From Lepus europaeus (taxonomy: Eukaryota; Chordata; Mammalia; Lagomorpha; Leporidae): DNA of 64,000 nucleotides. The DNA is taken from positions 64,501 through 128,500 of the forward strand of contig NC_084845.1 of the NCBI RefSeq assembly GCF_033115175.1. Reading direction: 5' to 3'. The translations under genes and the position numbers were made by a program. Numbering within the stretch: position 1 is the first letter of the stretch; each line of letters starts with the position of its first letter. The notes below the pieces were generated by a model, which did no database searches, was not told where the DNA came from, and worked only from the letters and a program-made list of their open reading frames with translations. This document shows positions 1-10,860 of this stretch, in pieces.

Positions 1-291
1 CATGGTTGGTACTGCCCCAGTTAGAGGAAGGGTGGGCAGGACCCCCTGGAGGATCAGGATCCAGAGCAGGATATTTGAAATGCAGATACTGGGCTGCACC
101 TGAAGATTATCAGGCAGAAGGGGCGGGATCCCCACCTGGCAGGCTATCGGGTAGAAGGGGCAGGCAGGATGCAGATACTGGGCTGCCCCTGGAAGGTTAC
201 TGGGATGACTTTCAGATGCATATGCTGGACATAGATGTCCCCTTACGCCTTTGTCTCACACACACATAAGCTCATATCTGACTTCCTAACA
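1..291 (-). mobile_element. ERV LTR, partial, in an SLC27A5 intron
   Basis: The minus strand starts tgttaggaagtcagatatga at 291 and continues with the same order of motifs (tgtgtgtgtgaga, gcagcccagtatctgcat) as the LTR at 40620-41302. It is cut by the window edge. It is inserted next to a SINE 3' end at 292. Confidence 0.75.
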
Positions 292-395
292 CAGCCAGCA
301 GATGGAAGACCTTTCTGTCTCTCTGCCTCTCCTTCTCTCTCTGTGTAACTTTCAAATAAATAGTCTTTTAAAAATATGTAAAAAGAAAGGGAAGA
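292..395 (+). mobile_element. C-SINE 3' fragment
   Basis: Begins cagccagcagatggaagacc and ends with ctttcaaataaat plus an A-rich tail. The 5' part lies beyond the LTR, outside the window. Confidence 0.75.
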
Positions 396-849
396 TACAT
401 TTGTTACCTTACAGTTTCAACAGGCATTACCATGTTGCCGGTTTATTACATAGGCATTCCCCTCTTTCTTCCTGTATTATTTCACAGCAAATCCTAGAAA
501 TAGTTTTTTTACTGTAAATATTGCAGTATGTACCCCTAACATATAAGGACAAGAAAGCTATAACTGCAATGGTTATCACACCAGACTAAATTAACAGTAA
601 CTCTGTAAGATCATTTGATACCTGGTTCATGTTCCAATTTCCCCACTGTCTTTTTGCAAAGCCTCCACACTCTCTTTGTTGTCAGGTCTCTGCTCCTCTT
701 TCCGCTTGCATTTTCGGTTAGATTGGAAATTCCTCATAGAGGTGTTGTCAGATTCAGTTTCTACTGTTCTTGGGAAGAACTGTGTTCACAGAGAGGCTAT
801 GTTGATTAGGGAACCTTCTCATTGACCTTCCTCCTATTGGTTTGAGCAG
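396..849. other. SLC27A5 intron, unique sequence
   Basis: AT-rich intron sequence with no exon or repeat recognised. Confidence 0.5.
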
Positions 850-1172
850 TTTTTTTTTTTTTTAATTTATTTTATTTATTTGAAAGAGTTACAGCGAGAG
901 GTAGAGCCAGAGAGAGGTATTCCATTCTCCTGGTTCACTCCCCAAATAACCACAATGCCAGAGCTGAGCTGATCCCAAGCCAGGAGCCAGGAGCTTCCTC
1001 CAGGTCTCCCACGTGGGTGCAGGGGCTGAAGGAGTTGGGCCATCCCCACTGCTCTTCCAGGCCACAGTAGAGAGCTGGATTGGAAGATGAGCTGCCGGGA
1101 CTTGAACTGGCACAAATATGGGATGCTGGCACTGCAGGCTGGGGCTTTAACCCACTGTGTCACAGCGCCAAC
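850..1172 (-). mobile_element. C-SINE
   Basis: Poly(T) at 850-863, then aatttattttatttatttga, and the reverse-complemented head ending ctgtgtcacagcgcc. Confidence 0.85.
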
Positions 1173-1387
1173 TGGGCAGCTCTTGAAGATCTTCCTCAAT
1201 GAAGGAAACGTTTCCATAGAGATTAGAAACAAAGCAGACACTTTCAAGGCCCTAGGATTCCTTTTCAATAGAGGGCATTACATGTTATCTCCTCACCATA
1301 AACAGACACAGCATCAAAGAAAACACCTACTTGTTGTCTCACCAAGCACATGTGCAGGGATACTGACATTTAAGTTGGCAGGGTTTA

Positions 1388-2040
1388 AAAAAAATATTAC
1401 TTAAATTTGAGAGAGAGAGAGAGAGATCCACCTTCCATCTGCTGCTTCACTCCCCAAATGGCCACAACAACCAGAGCTGGGCCAACAGAAACAGGAGCCA
1501 AGAATGCCATCCTGGTCTCCCACTTGAGTGGCAGGGATCCGAGTACTTGCACCATCTTCTGCTGTCCTCCCCTGCACACTAGCAGGAGTAAGATCAGAAG
1601 TAGAGTAGGCCGGCGCCGTGGCTCACTAGGCTAATCCTCCGCCTTGTGGCGCTGGCACACCGGGTTCTAGTCCCGGTTGGGGTGCTGGATTCTGTCCCGG
1701 TTGCCCCTCTTCCAGGCCAGCTCTCTGCTGTGGCCAGGGAGTGCAGTGGAGGATGGCCCAAGTGCTTGGGCCCTGCACCCATGGGAGACCAGGAGAAGCA
1801 CCTGGCTCCTGCCATCGGCTCAGCGCGGTGCGCTGGCTGCAGTGCGCCTGCCGCGGCGGCCATTGGAGGGTGAACCAACGGCAAAAGAAGACCTTTCTCT
1901 CTGTCTCTCTCTCTCTGTCCACTCTGCCTGTCAAAAAAAGATGTAGAGTATCCAGGACTCAAACTAGCATCCCAATTTGGGATGCTGGTGTCACAAGCAG
2001 TGGCTTAACACACTGTGTCACAATGCCAGCCCTGGGCCTT
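1388..2040 (-). mobile_element. C-SINE, split by a second SINE
   Basis: Parts at 1388-1607 and 1940-2040 are one minus-strand SINE (gagagagagagatccacc ... cacaatgccagccc) interrupted by the plus-strand SINE at 1608-1939. Confidence 0.8.
1608..1939 (+). mobile_element. C-SINE2, nested
   Basis: Full-length from ggccggcgccgtggctcact, with pol III B-box-like ggttctagtcc, to ctgcctgtcaaaaaaa. Target duplication gtagagta on both sides. Confidence 0.9.
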
Positions 2041-2049
2041 AAATCTTAT

Positions 2050-2195
2050 TAATCCCTGTGTCCACCCACCAGTTCTCCCATCCATCTATTCACCTACCTT
2101 CTCACTCATCTATCCATCCATGCCACCATCCACCCATCCACTCATTCATCTGTCCATCTACCCCCTCACCTTTCTACCCACCTACCCAGATGGAT
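2050..2195 (+). repeat. Degenerate (CATC/CCAC)n simple repeat
   Basis: A run of catccatc, ccacccatccac and cacctaccttctcac variants over about 145 bp. Confidence 0.75.
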
Positions 2196-2228
2196 ATTCA
2201 TTTGTCATACTCAAGAATGTTTAATATT

Positions 2229-2552
2229 GGCTGGCGCTGCGGCTCACTTGGCTAATCCTCTGCCTGCGATGCCAGCACCCCGGGTTCTAGTCCCGGTTGG
2301 GGTGCCAGATTCTGTCCCAGTTGCTCCTCTTCCAGTCCAGCTCTCTGCTGTGGCCTGGGAGGGAAGTGGAGGATGGCCCAAGTCCTTGGGCCGTGCACCA
2401 GCATGGAGACCAGGAGGAAGCACCTGGCTCCCGGCTTCGGATCGGAGCAGTGCGCCGGCTGTAGTGGCCATTTGGGGGGTGAACCAACGGAAGGAAGACC
2501 TTTCTCTCTCACTTTCTAACTCTGCCTATCAAAAAAAAAAAAAAAAAAAAAA
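2229..2552 (+). mobile_element. C-SINE2
   Basis: Starts ggctggcgctgcggctcac and ends in a 22-base A tail. Target duplication aagaatgtttaa flanks it. Confidence 0.9.
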
Positions 2553-2577
2553 GAATGTTTAACATTCACAGTCCTAT

Positions 2578-2880
2578 GGCCAGCACCATGGTGCAGCTGA
2601 TTGAGCTGGGACTTGCAACACTGGCATTCCATATCAAAGTGCTGATATCAGTTCAGCTGCTCCCCTTCTGATCCAGCTTCCTGCGAATGCACCCGGGAAG
2701 GCAGCAGAACGGCCCAAGTATTTGGGCCCCTGGCACCCATGTGGGAGACCCAGATGGAGTTTCTAGCTCCTGGCACAGATCTGGCTGTTGTGGCCATTTG
2801 GGAATGAACCAAAGGATGGAAGATCTTTCTCTCTTTCTGCCTTGAAATAAATACATGAATCTTTTTTTTTTTTTTTTAAT
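2578..2880 (+). mobile_element. C-SINE, diverged
   Basis: Starts atggccagcaccatggtgca; the tail cttgaaataaatacatgaat runs into poly(T)-rich sequence. Confidence 0.8.
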
Positions 2881-3027
2881 TGCATCCACAGCTCTTAGCA
2901 GTGCTCACTTTGCTCCAGGCACTGAGCTTTCTGCATATTCTGCAGACAGGATTTTAACACAGGCCTGACTGTGTTCTCCTTAGGGCCAGGGGCACAGTTC
3001 AACATTCCACTGCAGTCTTCTTTTTTC

Positions 3028-3370
3028 CTTTTCACTTGTTTGAAGGGTGGAGAGACAGATAGAAATGGGGCGGGGCGGGGGGGGGGGAGGGATGGTGGGA
3101 GGGAGGGAGAGAAGGAGATCGAGAGAATCGTCCAGCTGCTGTTTTACTCCACGAATGCAAACAACGGGCTGAGCCAGGCTGAAGTCAGGAGTCCAGAACT
3201 CCATCTTGGCCTCCCAGGTGGGTGGCAGGGGTCCAACTGCCTGAGCCATCACCTGGTGCCTCCCAGTGTGTGCATTAGCAGGAAGCTGGAATCGGAAGGG
3301 GAGCCGGGACTGGAACCCAAGTAGCATCTGAACTGACGTGCTAAGTGCTCTCCCCAGCTTGTGTTTCAAT
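3028..3370 (-). mobile_element. Old SINE copy, reverse orientation
   Basis: Has gagagacagatag, a purine run and caggaagctggaatcggaag in the order of a reversed SINE. It includes G-rich ggggcggggcgggggg at 3067-3089. Confidence 0.6.
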
Positions 3371-3433
3371 GAACTGCCTTCTCACAGCCCCTTGGAAGCA
3401 TAACCTGTGAACCCCTCCTCTCCTTCCTCCCAG

Positions 3434-6290
3434 GAGCCACCTGTGTCCTGGCCCCCAAGTTCTCTGCCTCCGCCTTCTGGAATGACTGTCGGCAGCACCG
3501 TGTGACAGTGATTCTGTATGTGGGCGAGGTCCTGAGGTACCTGTGCAATGTTCCCCAGGTGAGGCTCTGCATGGTGAACATCTGGGTATGAAATCCCAGA
3601 TGACATCCTAGGTAAAAGTCTCAATTCAGGTTCAGAACCCCAGCAAGGTCCTCCACCCCAGTTAAGAACCCCAGATAATGAGTTCCACACAAGCCCTCTA
3701 TTAGGTTTTCCTTTGATCAGCTGTGTTACCGTGGGCAGGTGACATCTCTCACCCTCAGTGTCCTCATCTGGAAAACAGGGATAGAAACGGGTACTTTCTG
3801 TGGGAGTGACACGAAAACTGAGTTACATGTATGTAAAGTGACTCAGGATAAAGTCATTAGAGGTGAGCTGATCTCATGCCTATAAAGCAGTGAAGTGCTG
3901 TCCCCAGTGAAGGTCCTTGGTATCCCTGCAGGGAAAGCGCCAGGTAACTACCCCCAGGTAAGGCCCTCAGGCAACACCTTAAGATAGGGCTGCAAGTCAC
4001 TCCAGGGAACTTCCAGGAAAAGACCCCCACATAACCCTTCTAGGTCAGGCCTGCAGGCAACCAGGTCAAAGTTCCAGGTTGCTGAGGTAACTCCCCTGGG
4101 CCAAGCGCTTGGGCAGCTTCTGCATGTAACCCTCCAGCTAAGGACTCTACTCTTAAGACTGAACCCCAGATAGATCCCTTAGGTGTCTAAGGATCCCTTA
4201 GGATCTAAGGTAGATCCCTTAGATCCCATAACTCTCCAGGGTAACTCCAAGGTGGGAAAGCCCCTCCTCCCTGAGGGAAGGGCTCCTGGGCATGCCCCAG
4301 GGTGCCTCCTCCTCATCCTTGGGGTGTCCTTGTAGCACCCAGAGGACCGGACACACTCGGTGCGCCTGGCGATAGGCAACGGACTCCGGGCAGATGTATG
4401 GGAGGCCTTCCAGCAGCGCTTCGGGCCCATTCGGATCTGGGAAGTCTATGGCTCCACGGAGGGCAACGTTGGCTTCGTCAACTACCCAGGGCGCTGCGGG
4501 GCCTTGGGCAAGATGAGCTGCTTTCTTCGAGTGAGTGGGTGGGCTGCCCGGGCTAGCGCTGGTCCTGAGTCTGGGCCCATGGGACCTCTGCCAATGCTCC
4601 CCGCCCTCCTCCGCTCTAGTTGCTGTTTCCCTTTGAGCTCGTACAGTTTGACACGGAGGCAGAGGAGCCCGTGAGGGACAGTCAGGGATTCTGCATCCCT
4701 GTGAGGCCAGGTAGGAGGCCGGGGCACTTCCCTGGGTGTGGAAGGGGTAGAGACCCTCAGTGCACCACCCAATGAGCGTCTCTATAGCTCCCATCTGGAA
4801 CCCAGCCCCTGGCCTGTTTGACCGCTCTCTGGCGCTTGTTTCCCAGCTTCTTGCCTCTGCCCAGCTCCTCTGCCTCCCATCTTGCTGTAACCTGCCAGGT
4901 CTCTGGGTGTCCACCTGAGTTCTCCCGAGCTTTCTGTGGGGTCGCAGCCTCCCAGGAATCAGCCCCTTGTCCTGCATTCTCTTCTCCTGGGACCTGGCAG
5001 GGTCTAGCTGTATCCAGCCTTTGTTCCTCCATTCTTCCTTATCCTAGGCTCCTGATGTCACATTCTCTTCTCCTGGATTGATTTCTGTCTCCCTGTCCCT
5101 GTCCCTTAAGGTCTCCGCCTCTTTCTCTCTGGTTTCAGTCTCTGGCAGGCGGCTGGGTCACCAGCCACCATGTTGGAAATCTCCAACAGAGGCCTGGCAG
5201 GCTCCTGGGGCTCTTGCTCATCATTCATACCCTGCTCCTACTCCGATGCACCCCCAGGGGAAGCGGGGCTCCTGCTGACCCAAGTACTAGGCCGCAACCC
5301 CTTCCTGGGCTACCGCGGACTCCGAAAACAGTCCGAACAGAAGCTGGTGCGGCGCGTGCGGCGCGAAGGGGACGTCTACTACAACACAGGCGACGTCCTG
5401 GCCATGGATGAGGAAGGATTCCTGTACTTCCGCGACCGCCTCGGGGACACCTTCCGGTGCGGGGCGGGGCTCAGGGCGCTTCCAGACCCTCGCGGGGGGT
5501 GGGGGGGTGGGGGCTGAAGAGGCGGGGCTTCCCATCCCGAAGTGGCGGGGGGGGGGCTGAAGAGGCGGGGCTTCCCATCCCGAAGTGGGCGGGGCTGGGC
5601 GGACTGGGTTCCTGGTCTCGCTCCCACCGGGGCGTGGCCACTGTCTGGCTCCACCTTCGCAGCTGGAAGGGGGAGAACGTGTCTACCCGGGAGGTGGAGG
5701 GCGTGCTGTCCTCGGTGGACTTTCTGCAGGAAGTGAATGTCTACGGCGTGGCTGTGCCAGGTGAGGAGGGTGTGCCCCCTTTTACGCCTCCGACAGCTCC
5801 GTTTGTGGGGAGACAGACGCGCCTGCCGCTGCGCCGGGCGGGAAGGGGCGGCTGTGGCGCTGCGAGGTGGGTGGCCACGAGTGACCGGTGTGCCCCGCAG
5901 GGTGTGAGGGCAAGGTGGGCATGGCTGCCGTGCAGCTGGCCCCCGGCCGGGCCTTCAGCGGGCAGGAGCTGTACCGGCACGCCCGCACGTGGCTTCCAGC
6001 TTACGCCGTCCCCCACTTCATCCGCATCCAGGTGAGCGGCGGCGGCGGCGAGGGGGCAGGGGCGGGGGCGGGGGCGGGGATCGCCGCCTCGGGCTGACGT
6101 CACTGCCCTGCAGGACACCCTAGAGATCACGAGCACGTTCAAACTGATGAAGTCTCGGCTGGTGCGTGAAGGCTTCGACGTGGGGGTCATCACTGACCCC
6201 CTGTTTATCCTGGACAACCGGGCCCAGGCCTTCCGGCCCCTGACGGCAGACACGTACCGCGCTGTGTGCGAGGGAACCTGGAAGCTCTGA
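3434..6290 (+). CDS. SLC27A5: SLC27A5, bile acyl-CoA synthetase / fatty acid transport protein 5 (3' part)
   Basis: Seven exons join in frame: 3434-3558, 4336-4530, 4620-4710, 5258-5456, 5663-5760, 5901-6031 and 6114-6290 (TGA at 6288-6290). They encode about the last 338 residues of a protein that is about 690 residues in human; earlier exons lie before the window. Visible family motifs are YGSTEGN (AMP-binding) in the second exon, TGDVLAMD in the fourth, and the FATP signature [15 protein letters not shown] across the fourth/fifth junction. The protein ends CEGTWKL, very like the human end. Family knowledge: the ER enzyme in liver activates bile acids, and very-long-chain fatty acids, to CoA thioesters with ATP before taurine or glycine conjugation. 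All introns are GT-AG, but the donor after 5456 (GTGCGG) is weak and the last intron is only 82 bp. No frame breaks are seen. The gene converges with ZNF446. Confidence 0.95.
3705..3850 (+). mobile_element. MIR fragment in SLC27A5 intron
   Basis: The order agctgtgttaccgtgggcag, tcctcatctggaaaacaggg and catgtatgtaaagtgactc follows the MIR core and tail. Confidence 0.7.
5511..5594 (+). repeat. Two-copy tandem duplication in SLC27A5 intron
   Basis: The segment gggctgaagaggcggggctt cccatcccgaagtgg occurs at 5511 and again at 5555, separated by a G run. The same short intron contains several G tracts (gggggggtgggggctg). Confidence 0.8.
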
Positions 6291-6434
6291 CCCCCGGGCC
6301 AACCCCGGACAGCGGAGCGCAGGGGCCGAAGCGGATCGCCACCCCCGCGCGCATCTGCCCGGGGTCACCGGGCATCCGGCCTGGCCACGTCCCCAGCGGC
6401 AGGTAAATGACACTGAGGCCGTTGGCAGCGCGAC

Positions 6435-6440
6435 AATAAA
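6435..6440 (+). terminator. SLC27A5: poly(A) signal of SLC27A5
   Basis: AATAAA lies 145 bp after the SLC27A5 stop codon and is followed by a GT-rich stretch (tgtgtacac, then tgcttgcgtgcgtgg), as expected downstream of a cleavage site. The 3' UTR would be about 170 bp. Confidence 0.8.
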
Positions 6441-6460
6441 CTCGCATGTGTACACAAACA

Positions 6461-7049
6461 TTGCTTGCGTGCGTGGAGACACGAGAGGGGCGCGCAGTCC
6501 CGTGCCCCAGGGCTCGCTGTCTCCCTGCCAGGACCTCGCCACCCCGAGGGCGTGGCCGTGCGGGCAAGGCCAAGGGCGCCGCGGGAGCTGGCCGGAGAGG
6601 AGCCTGTGCCTCCACGCGTGTCTCGTGGCCTCCGGGGCGGCTGGGCCGGGGTCGGAAGGTCACGGGGAGACGCCTAGCAGGCGAGGGCAAAGGCGGGGGC
6701 AATGGCGGTCTGCCTCACTTTCCGCCTCCGACAGTCCTGTGGAGAGGGGTGCGTGTGTTTCTTACTTCCCGGGAGGGGCAGCTGACGGGCACACGGGGGA
6801 GGGCGAGCAGAGCCCGGCCGGGCGCGAGGTTCACTTACGGTCCCCGCACTGCCTCGGGGGCTGACGGGCTCCCCGAGCGTCGTGGCCACAACGCAGGCAG
6901 GGGCTTGCGGACGCCCAGCTGTCCGAGAAACGGAGTCTGCAGCAAAGCGACTCGCAGAAGCGCGCCTGGACGCCAAGCCTCGGAGCAGTTGGAGCCGGCC
7001 CAGGGGACGAAGCACTGCTCGCGGCTTAGTCCTGGAGCGAGCCGGTCCC
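6461..7049. other. GC-rich intergenic DNA after SLC27A5
   Basis: High GC and CpG content with no repeat recognised and no gene-like protein. The stretch gagccggcccaggggacgaag near 6990 is echoed after the motif array near 7500 (gagccggcccaggagcggcag), so these two flanks of the array are probably themselves duplicated. Confidence 0.5.
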
Positions 7050-7485
7050 AAGGCCGCTGGGAACTGTAGTCTGCACACTCGGGGCGGAAGTGCCTCCCAA
7101 TGCATTGTGGGAGCTGTAGTCCGGGAACGAGCTTGTCCCCACGCCACTGGGGGCTGTAGTCTGCGCACACTCGGGCCTCTCAGTGCCTTGTGGGAGCTGT
7201 GGGGAGCGAATTGTTATCACCTTTGGGAACTATAGTCTGCGCAGACCCTAGTGGAAGTGCCTCCCAATGCATTGTGGGAGCTGTAGTCCGGGAACGAGCT
7301 GATCCCAACTCCACGGGGGGAACTGTAGTCTGCGCAGACTCGGACGGAAGTGCCTCTCAGTGCCTTGTGGGAGCTGTAGGCGGGGAGGGAATTGGTATCA
7401 TTACCTTTGGGAACTATAGTCTGCGCAGACCCTAGCGGAAGTGCCTCTCGTTGTATCCTGGAAGCAGTAGTCGACGCGCGAACTG
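7050..7485. repeat. Tandem array of about 90-bp units carrying ZNF143/THAP11-type motifs
   Basis: Five imperfect units start near 7054, 7149, 7224, 7316 and 7408. Each opens with ggaactgtagtctgcgcaga or a variant, and most then carry ggaagtgcctc and tgcattgtgggagctgtagt. On the minus strand the last reads ACTACAGCTCCCACAATGCA, matching the long ZNF143/THAP11 (Ronin) consensus. Full or near-full copies are at 7101-7120, 7184-7203, 7268-7287 and 7361-7380. The unit-opening gaactgtagt adds shorter ACTACAnTTCCC half motifs. Units 1 and 3 resemble each other, as do 2 and 4, suggesting a two-unit higher-order repeat. The array lies in CpG-rich DNA about 600 bp after SLC27A5; no coding exon is evident beside it. 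Confidence 0.8.
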
Positions 7486-8014
7486 GAAAGTGTAGTTTGA
7501 GCCGGCCCAGGAGCGGCAGCACTGCTCTCGTCACCGTGGGAGCCACACGCGAGGCAGCTCGCGGGCCAGCTGGGCTGCTATCAGTCCCGCTGTGAGTCTG
7601 GTCGCACCCCAGGGGACGTGGTGACGATGTTACCCACGGTAGTAACACCTGGATAGGCCATGCCCAGGCGGTGCTGTAGGCCGCGCCCACACGGCCCTCG
7701 CCAAGGTCCTCGGGGAGCCGGTGATGCTTGGCTTGGCTTTGGTAGGAACGGAGTCTCTCAGAGCTACAACTCAGGGTGGACACTGCCCCTCCAGGTCGCC
7801 TGTTTAGAGGCTGGGTCCCACTATGAGAATGTGTTCATCTTCGGTGGCAGCGGTGCCGTGTTAGGCATGCCCCTGTGAGGAATGCTGCATTCCTGTGGTG
7901 CCCAGTTTGAAGGGCCCTGGCCAGAGAGGGCCAGAGAGTCACTGTCAGGCAAAGCCAGCAACTAGGATGTGGGTTAACGAACTCTACTCAGTCAACGAGT
8001 TTCCTTGGGGGCAG
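7486..8014. other. Intergenic DNA, nothing recognised
   Basis: GC content falls across this stretch. A donor-like ctgtgagt lies at about 7590, but no exon can be argued. No repeat family was recognised. Confidence 0.4.
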
Positions 8015-8303
8015 ATATTGTGGCTCCTTTGTGAGTTAAGCCACCACTTGGGATACCTGCAACCTATTATCAGCATGCCTGGCACTGGGTCTTGCCTCCA
8101 CTTCCAATCCAGCTTCCTGCTAACGTGCAGCCTGGGAGGCAGATGATGATGGCTCAAACAGTTGGGTACCTGCCACCAACATGAGAGATCTGGATGGAGT
8201 TCTAGGCCCAGAACTTTGGTCTAGCCCAACCTGGCTGTTGAGGCATTTGGGTAGTGAGCCATTAGGTAAGGCATGGGGGGGGGGGGGTGTGTGTGTGTGT
8301 GTT
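8015..8303 (+). mobile_element. C-SINE, old, ending in a G/(GT) tract
   Basis: Diverged C-SINE order (ccacttccaatccagcttcc ... ggcagatgatgatggctcaa), followed by a G12 run and (gt) repeat at 8276-8302. Confidence 0.7.
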
Positions 8304-8601
8304 AAAAGTTCAAAAAATTCATTTGAAAGACAGAGTGACAGAAGGGGGAAGAAAGACCTTCCATCTGCTGGCTCACTCCTCAAATGACTGAAATGGCTGG
8401 GGCTGGATCAAGCTGAAGCTGGGATCCTGGAACTCCATCCAGGACTCCTATGTGGGTGGCAGGGGCCCAAGCACTTGGGCTATCTTCCACTGCTTTCCCA
8501 GGTGTATTAATAGGGAGCAGGATTTGAACCAGTGCTCTGATAAGGGATGCCAGCATCACAGGCAGCGGTTTAACTCGGTGGGCCACATGCTGACTCCTCA
8601 C
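8303..8601 (-). mobile_element. C-SINE
   Basis: Runs from ttcatttgaaagacagagtg to the reversed head ggtttaactcggtgggccac. Confidence 0.8.
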
Positions 8602-8753
8602 TTTGTTTCTCCCACTGTTGCTCTGCCTTTCAGATAAAAATACATAAATAAAGGACTTTCAGGGGCTGGCCTTGTGGTATAGTGGGTAAAATCACTGCCT
8701 GTGATGACAGCATCCCTTAGGGCACTGGTTTGCATCCCCACTGCCCCATTTCT

Positions 8754-10293
8754 TTTTTTTTAACTTTTATTTAATAAATATAAATTTTGAAAGTACAACT
8801 TTTGGATTATAGCAGCTTTCCCCCCCATAACCTCCCTCCCACCCACAACCATCCCATCTCCCACTCCCTCTCCCATCCCATTCTTCATCAAGATTCATTT
8901 TCAATTATCTTTATATACAGAAGATCAATTTAGTATATACTAAGTAAAGATTTCAACAGTTTGTACCCACACAGATACACAAAGTGTAAAGTACTGTTTG
9001 AGTACTAGTTATACCATTAATTCACATAGTACAACACATCAAGGACAGAGATCCTACATGGGGAGGAAGTGCACAGTGACTCCTGTTGTTGATTTAACAA
9101 TTGACACTCTTATTTATGATGTCAGTAGTCACCCTAGGCTCTTGTCATAAGCTGCCAAGGCTATGGAAGCCTCTTGAGTTTGCCAACGCTCTTATTTAGA
9201 CAAGTCCATAGTCAAAGTGGAAGTTCTTCCTCCCTTCAGAGGAAGGTACCTCCTTCTTTGATGGCCCCGTTCTTTCCACTGAGATCTCACTCACAGAGAT
9301 CTTTCATTTAGGTTTTTTTTTGTTTGTTTGTTTGTTTGTTTTGTCTTTGTTTTTTTTTGCCACAGGGCCTTGGCTTTCCATACCTGAGAAACTCTCACAG
9401 GCTTTTTACCTGGATCCGAATGCCTTAAGGGCTGATTCTGAGGCCAGAGTGCTGTTTAGGGCATTTGCCATGTTATGAGTCTGCTGTGTATCATTCTTCC
9501 CATGTTGGATTGTTCTCTCCTTTTTAATTCTATCAGTTAGTATTAGCAGACACTGGTCTTATTTATGTAATCCCTTTGACACTTAATCCTATCATTATGA
9601 TCAATTATAAACTGAAACTGATCACTTTAACTAGTAAGATGGCATTGGTACATGCCACCTTGATGGGACTGAATTGGAATTCCCTGGCACATTTGTAACT
9701 CTACCATTTGGGGCAAGTCAGATTGAGCATGTGCCGAACTGTACATCTCCTCCCTCTCTTATTCCCACTCTTATATTTAACAGGATGACTTTTCAGTTAA
9801 ATTTAAACACCTAAGAATAATTGTGTGATAAAGAGTTCAATCAATAATATTAAGTAGAACAAAAAAAAATACTAAAAGGAATAAAGTACTAAGTGTTCCT
9901 CAACAGTCAGGACAAGGGCTGATCAAGTCATTGTTTCTCATAGTGTCCATTTCACTTCATCAGGTTTCCTTTTTGATGCTCAGTTAGTTGTCACCGATCA
10001 GGGAGAACTTATGATACTTGTCCCTTTGGGAATGGCTTATTTCATTCAGCATGTTTTCCAGATTCCTCCATTTTATTGCAAATGACTGGATTTCTTTCTT
10101 TTTTTTTTTTAACTGCTATATAGTATTCCATAGAGTACATGCCCCATAATTTTATCCAGTCTACTGTTGATGGGCATTTAGGTTGATTCCACGTCTTAGC
10201 TATTGTGAATTGAGCTGCAATAAATATTGAGGTGCAGACAGCTCTTTTATTTGCCAATTTAATTTCCTTTGGGTAAATTCCAAGGAGTGGGAT
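8754..10293 (-). mobile_element. L1 retrotransposon, 5'-truncated (about 1.5 kb)
   Basis: On the minus strand it starts inside the end of ORF2; the frame at 10257-10042 matches the L1 ORF2 C-terminus (motif PKCPSTVDWI, then MEYYIAVKK). A 1.3-kb 3' UTR and A-tail at 8754-8763 follow. Imperfect target duplication ctgccccatttct / ctgcctcacttct at the two ends. Confidence 0.88.
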
Positions 10294-10463
10294 GGCTGCC
10301 TCACTTCTGATCCAGCTCCCTGTTAGTGGCCCAAGTATTGGGTCCCTGCCAACACATGAAGATCTGGATGAAGCTCCTGGCTCCTGCCTGATCCAGCCCT
10401 CGCTGTTGCAGCCATCTGGGGAACGAACCAGCAGATAGATCTTTCTCTGTCTCTCTCTCTCTC

Positions 10464-10806
10464 TAATTTTCTTTTAAAAATTTATTTATTTGAACGTCAT
10501 AGTTACACAGAGAGAGGAGAGGCAAAGAGAGAGAGAGAAAGTGAGAGTGAGAGAGAGAGAGAGAGACAGAGAGATCCCCCATCTGCTGGTTCACTCCCCA
10601 ACTGGCCACAATGGCTGGAGCTGCACTGATCCGGAGCCAAGAGCCAGGAGCCTCCTCCAGGTCTCCCATGCGGGTGCAGAGGCCCAAGCACTTGGAGCAT
10701 CTTCTACTGCTTTCTCAGGCCATAGCAGAGAGCTGGATCTGAAGTGGAGCAGCCAGGACTCGAACCGGCGCCCATATGGGATGCTAGCAGGGCAGGTTCT
10801 GGCCCC
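10464..10806 (-). mobile_element. C-SINE nested in the split SINE
   Basis: Starts taattttcttttaaaaattt; contains (ga)n at about 10528-10566 and ends at the reversed head near gcaggttctggcccc. Confidence 0.8.
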
Positions 10807-10860
10807 TCTCTGTAATTCTTTCAAATAAATATATATATATCTTTTATTAAAAAGTAGCTT

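Larger units (their letters stand above)
8663..10850 (+). mobile_element. C-SINE split by an L1 and by another SINE
   Basis: The head is at 8663-8753 (ggggctggccttgtggtata ... ggtttgcatccccactgccc). The middle resumes at 10294-10463 (cacttctgatccagctccct ... ctctctctc), and the 3' end is at 10807-10850 (ctctgtaattctttcaaata). The gaps are an L1 and a minus-strand SINE. Confidence 0.8.

Noticed and set aside
1608-1700. tRNA-like A and B boxes
   Set aside because: They belong to the tRNA-derived head of the C-SINE and recur in dozens of copies, so no tRNA gene is called.
6120-7235. Several GC-rich open frames of 100-200 codons on both strands after SLC27A5
   Set aside because: Stop-poor CpG-rich DNA. 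No domain, no conserved motif and no consistent splice structure was seen.
10042-10257. Small minus-strand protein frame
   Set aside because: It is the C-terminus of L1 ORF2 in a truncated L1, not a host gene.
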